Origin: an uncultured Bacilli bacterium
GTDB taxonomy: Bacteria; Bacillota_I; Bacilli_A; RF39; UBA660
Reading direction: 5' to 3'
Assembly: GCA_910578745.1 (NCBI GenBank)
Contig: CAJTSN010000052.1
Coordinates: forward strand, 1 to 9,429
DNA length: 9,429 bases
The first letter of the stretch is position 1. Each line of letters opens with the position of its first letter. Below are positions 1-5,440 of the stretch, in pieces. The notes under the pieces were generated by a model, which was not told where the DNA came from, did no database searches, and worked only from the letters and a program-made list of their open reading frames with translations. The position numbers and the translations under genes were made by a program.

Positions 1-675
1 GAAATATTCTAATGGCATAAAGATAAGTAAATTTCCAAAGATATTAATTATAATAGCATAGAAATTTCCACTACTCAAAATTGTATTTATGGAATGAAAT
101 GGGATTACATTATAGCTTTGAATTGTAGTATATCTAGCAAATAAAACCATATTAAAAAGAAAAATGACATAATAGATAAAGATAATTCCCTGTGAAAATT
201 TTGTAATTTTTTGCTTGTTTTCTAATTTTTCTGCATAATGAGAATTATATATATTTTTACCAATTAGAATAAATAGACAAGAAATGATTAGAAAAAATAA
301 TCTGATGAAATAATGTAGTTCCATATTTGGATCATATTCAAATCTTAAATAGATTAGAAATGATAAAAGAGATAAAGTATAAAGTACTATGATAAGTTTT
401 AGTACAATATTATATTTATTTTCAAGAGTTATTGAGTGATATTCAATCAAACGTTCTATATCATTTTTCTCTTCTCCATTGAGTAATTCTGACACATCAA
501 TTTGAAGTTGTTCAGCTAAGGGGAGTAATAAAGATATATCAGGAAATCCTCGTCCTGTTTCCCATCTAGAAATTGCTTTTTCGGTAACAAAAAGTTTGCT
601 TGCTAGTTCTTCTTGGGTCATCCCAAGTTCCTTTCTTTTCTTTTTTATTAAATTAGAAATTTTTTGTAAATTCAT
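1..675 (-). CDS. XRE-family HTH regulator fused to VanZ-like membrane domain (C-terminus cut by window edge)
   Basis: An open frame of 225 codons with no stop runs from ATG at 673-675 off the left edge, so the C-terminus is missing. Residues about 6-65 form an XRE/Cro-C1 helix-turn-helix: RKELGMTQEELA, then VTEKAISRWE and PDISLLLPLAEQL, ending ELLNGE, the usual wording of Firmicute XRE repressors. A short linker leads to hydrophobic segments near 88-108, 121-138, 162-180 and 206-225. The last two enclose NVIPFHSI (188-195) and GNLLIFMPL (214-222), which match the VanZ signature (NLIPF then GNxLLFxPLG), although the usual Gly after PL is Glu here. VanZ-family proteins are linked to teicoplanin or cell-envelope resistance; the fusion suggests a membrane-anchored transcription regulator. 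The start follows GGTGGGTGAT and lies inside the upstream gene, so translation is probably coupled. The family calls are firm; the signal it senses and its targets are unknown. Confidence 0.85.
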   Translation of the reverse strand, partial: MNLQKISNLIKKKRKELGMTQEELASKLFVTEKAISRWETGRGFPDISLLLPLAEQLQIDVSELLNGEEKNDIERLIEYHSITLENKYNIVLKLIIVLYTLSLLSFLIYLRFEYDPNMELHYFIRLFFLIISCLFILIGKNIYNSHYAEKLENKQKITKFSQGIIFIYYVIFLFNMVLFARYTTIQSYNVIPFHSINTILSSGNFYAIIINIFGNLLIFMPLEYF

Positions 676-1306
676 TTTTATCACCCACCAAATTACAAGA
701 ATGCTTTTTTATATACTTTTCATATTCTTGCTTGCTTATTTCCTTTTCTTTTCTATAAGTAATATCGATCATACCATCAATACGTAAAATTTCATAGGAT
801 ATCCTAATGGCATAATGAAATTTGTCCATAGCCCCTTGAGAAAAAATATAGGCTTCATAATGATTTTCACATAAATAATGCGTATCTTTGTATATAGCAC
901 CCGAATTATTTTCATTGCTGAGATCTGTACCAAAACAAAGAGCAAATAAAAATAGAATAGGTAGGAAAAAAATAGTATGAAATGCAAATATGCAAATGGT
1001 AATAATCTTCATAGTTTTACTTTCCTTAAATCCAGTTATACAAAGTATTATAATATTAGAGATGGCAAAGAAACATTGTAACACGTTTTTTGAAAATAAC
1101 CAAATAAGAACAAAACAAAGACAAACAGAACCTTTATATTTTATTTTTTTCCTAAATTGTGTTAAGGTGAAAGCATTTCCAACAATAGCCACTAACATGA
1201 GCCAATCATATAGTGGTCCCTTGATAAATAGATTCAATACAAAATTATAGAGAATAAATAACAGGAGTAGGATACATACATAGTATTGTATCAAAAAATG
1301 CCTCAT
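653..1306 (-). CDS. Uncharacterised membrane protein with four or five N-terminal TM segments and a soluble C-terminal domain
   Basis: I do not recognise this 217-residue protein. Residues about 8-28, 33-49, 60-92 and 100-125 are strongly hydrophobic, giving four or five membrane segments separated by short basic loops (FRKKIKYK at 51-58, KESKTMK at 94-100). Residues about 127-217 are polar and look like a folded domain. It contains YLCENHYEAYIFSQGAMD (144-161), FHYAIRISYEILRIDGMID and a second cysteine near the end (KKHSC, 200-204). ATG at 1304-1306 follows AAGGA at a normal distance. The stop lies 23 nt inside the HTH-VanZ gene, which argues for one transcript and a joint role, perhaps sensing or protecting the envelope. 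The repeated aromatic and acidic pattern vaguely recalls small sensor domains of other Firmicute membrane proteins, but I cannot assign a family. It is a real gene by length, ribosome binding site and overlap; function is open. Confidence 0.75.
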   Translation of the reverse strand: MRHFLIQYYVCILLLLFILYNFVLNLFIKGPLYDWLMLVAIVGNAFTLTQFRKKIKYKGSVCLCFVLIWLFSKNVLQCFFAISNIIILCITGFKESKTMKIITICIFAFHTIFFLPILFLFALCFGTDLSNENNSGAIYKDTHYLCENHYEAYIFSQGAMDKFHYAIRISYEILRIDGMIDITYRKEKEISKQEYEKYIKKHSCNLVGDKNEFTKNF

Positions 1307-1330
1307 AAAACCAAGTCCTTTCTTCTATTC

Positions 1331-1359
1331 ATCATACTATGGTAGAAGAGAAAAGTCAC
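1331..1359 (-). promoter_or_regulatory. Candidate promoter close to the membrane-protein gene
   Basis: Read on the minus strand, GTGACT (1354-1359) and TATGAT (1331-1336) are 17 nt apart, matching four and five of six bases of the sigma-A -35 and -10 consensus. The start point would fall near 1324, leaving a very short leader before the ribosome binding site. The -35 box lies next to the palindrome at 1361-1373, so a protein bound there could control it. Confidence 0.35.
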
Positions 1360-1360
1360 T

Positions 1361-1373
1361 CTACGAGTCGTAG
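1361..1373. repeat. Perfect 13-bp palindrome, candidate operator
   Basis: CTACGA and TCGTAG flank a single central G. A second, overlapping dyad (ACTC-TAC-GAGT, 1358-1368) shares half of it. The site sits in the gap before the membrane-protein/HTH-VanZ unit, beside one candidate -35 box and downstream of another promoter, and is GC-richer than its surroundings. An operator for the HTH protein encoded downstream is the simplest idea; this is inferred from position only. Confidence 0.4.
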
Positions 1374-1405
1374 GATTGGATGATAAAAGCATTTTATATC
1401 TTCAA

Positions 1406-1435
1406 AATATAAGTAGTAATAAATAAAATTGTAAA
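1406..1435 (-). promoter_or_regulatory. Candidate sigma-A promoter for the membrane-protein/HTH-VanZ unit
   Basis: On the minus strand TTTACA (1430-1435) is followed after 18 nt by TATATT (1406-1411); TTATAT shifted by two bases would give a 16-nt spacer. Transcription would start near 1399, about 90 nt before the start codon, and the leader would contain the 1361-1373 palindrome. Promoter-like hexamers arise often by chance in DNA this AT-rich. Confidence 0.4.
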
Positions 1436-1538
1436 GAACATGAAAGTAAATAAAATTTATGACATTTGTAAAGTTGTTGTATAAGAATAGTCAATAAAAA
1501 AGAATGGAAGATGAGGTGAATTTTAAAACCTATATGTG

Positions 1539-2828
1539 CTATTTTAAACAATGTAATAATTTCTTTGTTTCATAACCCGTTGTAAGAAACATGCTTACGA
1601 TATTTGCAATTATAATAGGCCACAGTCCAATTTGAAGAAAAGAACAAAGAAGAAGGGATACAATCCTTGAAATGGTACCAATACAAGTGGCTTTCATACT
1701 TATTTTTGCTTTCCCAATTGCTTGTAAACTGCTAGCGATGGGAGCCTGAATATAATGAAGGAGACAAAAAGGGGCCAAAACGCGAAGATAAGTGCTTCCT
1801 TCCTTTGTATGGTACATGAATTGTAAAAGAAAATCTGGATAGCCTTCTAAAAAAATGGTAAATAAAATGCCAATAGAAAGTGAAAGAAAGATGGCCTGTT
1901 TTATTTTAAAACGGGCATATTTTTTATCCCCTTTACTATAGGATTTGCTGATAACAGGAAGGAGCGCCTGTGAAATGGCTCCTGTAAAAAAAGAAGGAAG
2001 AAGTACAATTGGAAGAACAAAGCCACTAATAATACCATATTCATCTACAATATAGGAATTGGAGTAACCAACAAAAGTGAGTACAGAAGTAAGGATAATC
2101 GGTTCTAAAAAATAGCCAATATTGCCGATAATTCGGCTTCCTGTCAAGGGAATGCTTAATGAAAAAATGCTTTTCATATTATTTCGGCTAGGCTTAAAGT
2201 CTTTTAGAGAAATTCCTTTTTTTGGAAGCAAACTTAAAAAAATAAAAATAGAAGCAAGTTCTGAGAATAGATTTGAAAATACAAGAAAACAAACGGCTGC
2301 TTCTATACTTCTTTCCAAAAATAAAGGAAGAAAAACAATTAGAATAAAAATACGTAAAACATCTTCTACAATATTAGATAAAACATGCGGAATGACACGT
2401 TCTTTTCCAAAAAAGTATCCTCTAAGAATAGAAGAAATAGAGATAAAAGGAAGAACAAAGCCCATACAAATAATTGCATAAGTACATCTTTTTTCATGAA
2501 GAAGGTATGTACTTAAGAAAGGCGCTATGTTAAATAAGAGGATAAGAATACAAATATTTAAAAATAAACTAATGGGAATTAATCCTAGCACTAACTTTCT
2601 GTTATTTTTGGTATCTTCTGCAACCAATTTAGAAATAGCGACTGGAAAGCCAAGCTGGGCAAATGTGATTAATAACATAAAAGTGGGAGATAAAAGACTA
2701 TAAATTCCCATTCCCGTTTTCCCAATGGTTCGAGAAGTAATGATTCGAATAAGCATACCAAGAACTTTTGTAATCATTCCACCTAACATTAAAATGATCG
2801 TTGACTGAATAAATTTACTTTTTTTCAT
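1539..2828 (-). CDS. spoVB: SpoVB/MurJ-type polysaccharide (lipid-linked precursor) flippase
   Basis: This 429-residue protein is almost entirely hydrophobic, with about twelve membrane segments. It carries typical words of the MVF/polysaccharide-biosynthesis transporter family: an N-terminal GKTGMGIYSLLSPTF (36-50), LGFPVAISKLVAED (59-72), RGYFFGKERVIPHVLSNIVE (136-155) and LPIVLLPSFFTGAISQALLP (272-291). Family members flip lipid-linked cell-wall or capsule precursors across the membrane; SpoVB itself serves spore cortex synthesis. It is shorter than the roughly 520-residue Bacillus SpoVB, apparently lacking the last one or two helices. ATG at 2826-2828 follows AAGGGTGAT, a good ribosome binding site. 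It is divergent from a comN-like gene and secDF, neighbours of spoVB in Bacillus as I recall, which is the main reason to prefer SpoVB over the housekeeping lipid II flippase MurJ/YtgP. The family is certain; the exact substrate, and whether the host sporulates, are not. Confidence 0.85.
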   Translation of the reverse strand: MKKSKFIQSTIILMLGGMITKVLGMLIRIITSRTIGKTGMGIYSLLSPTFMLLITFAQLGFPVAISKLVAEDTKNNRKLVLGLIPISLFLNICILILLFNIAPFLSTYLLHEKRCTYAIICMGFVLPFISISSILRGYFFGKERVIPHVLSNIVEDVLRIFILIVFLPLFLERSIEAAVCFLVFSNLFSELASIFIFLSLLPKKGISLKDFKPSRNNMKSIFSLSIPLTGSRIIGNIGYFLEPIILTSVLTFVGYSNSYIVDEYGIISGFVLPIVLLPSFFTGAISQALLPVISKSYSKGDKKYARFKIKQAIFLSLSIGILFTIFLEGYPDFLLQFMYHTKEGSTYLRVLAPFCLLHYIQAPIASSLQAIGKAKISMKATCIGTISRIVSLLLCSFLQIGLWPIIIANIVSMFLTTGYETKKLLHCLK

Positions 2829-2846
2829 TTAATCACCCTTAAAATC

Positions 2847-2875
2847 TTTAAAAAAAAAATGATTTCATATATAAT
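2847..2875 (+). promoter_or_regulatory. Candidate sigma-A promoter of the comN-secDF-rel-dtd operon
   Basis: TTTAAA (2847-2852) and a perfect TATAAT (2870-2875) are 17 nt apart, within an A/T-rich tract. The start point would lie near 2882, giving a leader of about 40 nt with AGGAGG (2910-2915) six bases before the comN-like ATG. No other promoter is obvious before 9110, so this one may drive all five genes. The -10 box lies in the loop of the dyad at 2862-2888. Confidence 0.55.
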
Positions 2876-2888
2876 AATTGTATGAAAT
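2862..2888. repeat. Dyad with 8-bp arms across the divergent promoter region, candidate operator
   Basis: ATTTCATA (2862-2869) and TATGAAAT (2881-2888) are perfect inverted copies separated by 11 nt. The element covers the plus-strand TATAAT and the expected minus-strand promoter of spoVB, so a bound dimer could control both directions. AT-rich DNA yields such dyads by chance, so function is unproven. Confidence 0.35.
2877..2884 (-). promoter_or_regulatory. Possible sporulation sigma-E-like -10 element of spoVB
   Basis: The minus strand reads CATACAAT, which equals the B. subtilis sigma-E -10 consensus (CATACA-T), and Bacillus spoVB is a sigma-E gene. A start near 2870 would give a leader of about 40 nt. 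No convincing sigma-E -35 (ATATT-like) lies 13-15 nt upstream; the bases there read TTAATAA. The call is therefore weak. Confidence 0.25.
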
Positions 2889-2921
2889 AAATATTATTTT
2901 ATTAAAGTTAGGAGGCTTTTT

Positions 2922-3203
2922 ATGGATTTGGAGTTTGAAACGATAGAAGATTTATATCGTAGATTGATACCCGCTTTACGCACCAAAAGAAGAGAAATGC
3001 GAAGAAATGGCTATCCTTATATTAAAGAGGAGGATATTTGGAACTACTTAAAAGAAGTAAAATGGGTAAGGGCAAGAAATTTACTTTTATATGAGATGGT
3101 GAATGATGTTTTGGGGGCATCAGAGGAACAAATCGATGGTTATTTAAAAGAAAAGCTGAATAGAAGAAATAGAACAATTTATTTCAACGAAGAGGAGAGG
3201 TAA
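2922..3203 (+). CDS. comN: ComN-like post-transcriptional regulator
   Basis: This small basic protein of 93 residues has no membrane segment or signal peptide. Its spaced conserved residues fit the post-transcriptional regulator family typified by B. subtilis ComN (YrzD): GY at 30-31, EEDIW at 36-40, YL at 42-43, W48, LxEMVNDVL at 56-64 and IDGYL at 71-75. In B. subtilis ComN, about the same length, acts on the comE competence mRNA and helps localise it at the cell pole and septum. A strong AGGAGG six bases before ATG fixes the start. It is followed after one base by secDF, the same neighbour as in Bacillus, which supports the assignment. The basic tail (KEKLNRRNR, 76-84) would suit RNA or protein contact, by inference. 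Whether a comE target exists here cannot be seen, so the role may differ. Confidence 0.75.
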   Translation: MDLEFETIEDLYRRLIPALRTKRREMRRNGYPYIKEEDIWNYLKEVKWVRARNLLLYEMVNDVLGASEEQIDGYLKEKLNRRNRTIYFNEEER

Positions 3204-3204
3204 C

Positions 3205-5439
3205 ATGAAGAAAAAACAGGAAAGAAAAAAGGGAATATTTAAGTATTGGGTTATTCTTATTGTATTATTAGGTACTGTTTTTGGATTAGCACCATTACTT
3301 GCAAAAAATCTAAAATTTGGACTTGACTTACAGGGAGGGTTTGAAATCCTTTACGAAGTGGATAGTTTAACTGATGAGAAGCTTACTTCCGATATGGTGG
3401 ATAGTACATATAAAACCATTGCGAGAAGAATTGATGAATATGGAGTAAGTGAACCTGTTATTCAAATTGAAGGAGAAAATCGCATTCGAGTTCAATTAGC
3501 AGGAGTAAAAAGCCCTGAAGAAGCGCGAAAAAACTTAAGCCAAGTTGCATCATTGACGTTTCGAGATACAGAAGATCATCTTTTAATGACGGCTGATGTA
3601 ATTAAAAGTGCGAAAGTAGGGACAGACTCTACAGGAAAACCAGCGGTATCTTTACAAGTGAAAGATAAAACAAAATTTTATGAAGTTACGAAAGAAATAA
3701 GCAAAAAAACCAACAATAGTATAGTGATTTGGATTGATTTTGAAGAAGGCGTAGATTCTTATAGTAAAGAAGGCGCTAATTGTGGAAGTGAAGGAAGCCG
3801 ATGTTTATCTGCGGCTCGAGTTGGAGAGGCTTTTTCCTCTGATGTTATTATTCAAGGAAACTTTACAACGGATGAAGTAAAAACACTTGTTAGTAATATT
3901 AATTCTGGAAGTTTACCAACAAAGCTTACTGAGATTTCCTCAAAAACGGTAGATGCTTCTTTTGGAGAATCTTCTTTAAATAAGACATTTACAGCTGGTG
4001 TTATTGGACTTACGCTTGTAATCATTGTCATGATTCTTACTTATCGTTTTGCAGGATTTCTTGCATCTTTGAGTTTAATTATTTATACATTTTTAAGTTT
4101 TTTACTCTTTTGGCTCATTGGAGGCGTTTTAACTTTACCAGGAATTGCTGCGATGATTTTAGGAATCGGTATGGCGGTTGATTCAAATGTTATCAATTTT
4201 GCTCGTATTAAAGATGAACTTCGTGGTGGAAAATCATTAAAGGAAGCTTATCGTTTAGGAAACAAGAACTCATTACTTACTGTCATTGATGCGAATGTAA
4301 CTACCCTTATTGCGGCAATCATTTTATTTATCTTTGGAGAGAGTAGTATTAAAGGATTTGCAACTATGTTGATGATAAGTATTGTGGTGACAATGCTTGT
4401 GATGGTTCTATTTACACGATATATTACTACAAAATTTGTAGAAAGCAATCGCTTTAATGATAAGATTGGTTTCTTTATTGGAGGAGTGAAGAAGAAAGAA
4501 AAATTAAGTGTTCTAGCTCACCATAAAACAAAGTTTGTCCTTTGTACTTGTATTTGTTTGGTACTAGGTTCTATCTTTCTTGGAATGAATCGTTTAAATT
4601 TAGGAATTGATTTTCGTGGAGGGACTTCGGTTACATTAAAAACAAAGGATTCACTTACAGAAAATAAGATAGAAGAAGACATTGCTAAGATGCAATATAA
4701 GTTAGAGTCATTCGCAAAAGAAAATGAAGATACTTATACGATTGTACTTGATAATATTTTAGAAGAAGAGGAAATTGCAAGCGTAGGAAACTATTTTAAA
4801 GAAAAATATGACGCCTCTGTTGATGTAGGTGTTGTATCAAACCGTGTTAAGCAGGATTTAGTAAAAAATGCAATTTTTTCACTTGCCATTGCTATCATTG
4901 GAATTGTTATCTATATCTCCATTCGCTTTACTTTCTTCTATGCATTAGCGAGCATACTTACATTACTACATGATGTTCTTATTGTCGTTTTTATCTTCAG
5001 TATATTCAAATTAGAAGTATCAACAATTTTTATCGCTGCTATTTTATCTATTTTAGGTTACTCTATTAATGATACTATTGTCGTTTTTGATGCCATTCGT
5101 GAGCGCAAGAAAAATAAATATAACAATCGTTTTAAAGATAGAGAGGCACTAAAATTAACAGTCGATGAAAGCATTACAGGAACACTTCCTAGAAATATAT
5201 TTACATCGCTTACGACCCTTATTCCAATACTTGCATTGATTCTTTTTGGAAGTAGTGAAATTGCAACCTTTAATATTGCCATGCTTGTTGGATTACTTGC
5301 TGGTTCTTATTCTTCTTTATTTGTTGCAACTTTTATATGGGAAAAGTTAGAAAATAAAACCGTAGGGAAACCACCAAAGAAAAAATGGTATGATATGGAT
5401 GAAAAAGAAGAATTAAAAGTAAAGGGGATCAATTCATAA
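3205..5439 (+). CDS. secDF: Fused protein-export membrane protein SecDF
   Basis: The 744-residue protein is SecD and SecF joined in one chain, as in Bacillus. It assists SecYEG/SecA by using the proton gradient to pull translocating proteins out of the membrane. Residues 14-31 form TM1; GLDLQGG (39-45) is the SecD entry motif, followed by the large extracytoplasmic head (about 45-255). SecD helices include TLPGIAAMILGIGMAVDSN (310-328). The SecF half starts near residue 443, with LGIDFRGG (466-473), a small head domain, and GYSINDTIVVFD (618-629). The transmembrane charges needed for proton flow in Thermus SecDF (D340, D637, R671) have counterparts D326, D623 and R663. A cysteine pair (C193, C200) sits in the outer head. 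The ATG follows GAGGAGAGG and lies one base after comN's stop; rel starts one base after this gene ends. Length and motifs show an intact gene. Confidence 0.97.
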   Translation: MKKKQERKKGIFKYWVILIVLLGTVFGLAPLLAKNLKFGLDLQGGFEILYEVDSLTDEKLTSDMVDSTYKTIARRIDEYGVSEPVIQIEGENRIRVQLAGVKSPEEARKNLSQVASLTFRDTEDHLLMTADVIKSAKVGTDSTGKPAVSLQVKDKTKFYEVTKEISKKTNNSIVIWIDFEEGVDSYSKEGANCGSEGSRCLSAARVGEAFSSDVIIQGNFTTDEVKTLVSNINSGSLPTKLTEISSKTVDASFGESSLNKTFTAGVIGLTLVIIVMILTYRFAGFLASLSLIIYTFLSFLLFWLIGGVLTLPGIAAMILGIGMAVDSNVINFARIKDELRGGKSLKEAYRLGNKNSLLTVIDANVTTLIAAIILFIFGESSIKGFATMLMISIVVTMLVMVLFTRYITTKFVESNRFNDKIGFFIGGVKKKEKLSVLAHHKTKFVLCTCICLVLGSIFLGMNRLNLGIDFRGGTSVTLKTKDSLTENKIEEDIAKMQYKLESFAKENEDTYTIVLDNILEEEEIASVGNYFKEKYDASVDVGVVSNRVKQDLVKNAIFSLAIAIIGIVIYISIRFTFFYALASILTLLHDVLIVVFIFSIFKLEVSTIFIAAILSILGYSINDTIVVFDAIRERKKNKYNNRFKDREALKLTVDESITGTLPRNIFTSLTTLIPILALILFGSSEIATFNIAMLVGLLAGSYSSLFVATFIWEKLENKTVGKPPKKKWYDMDEKEELKVKGINS

Positions 5440-5440
5440 A

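Noticed and set aside
990..1250. Plus-strand open frame opposite the unknown membrane protein
   Set aside because: The minus-strand gene has a start, ribosome binding site and overlap with its neighbour; the plus-strand frame has none of these.
1515..1532. Weak AGGT...ACCT dyad after the spoVB stop as a terminator
   Set aside because: The stem is only four pairs and no T-run follows directly.
2122..2481. Plus-strand open frame of 119 codons inside spoVB
   Set aside because: It is antisense to a well-supported membrane protein, has no ribosome binding site, and its composition mirrors the AT-rich hydrophobic codons of the real gene.
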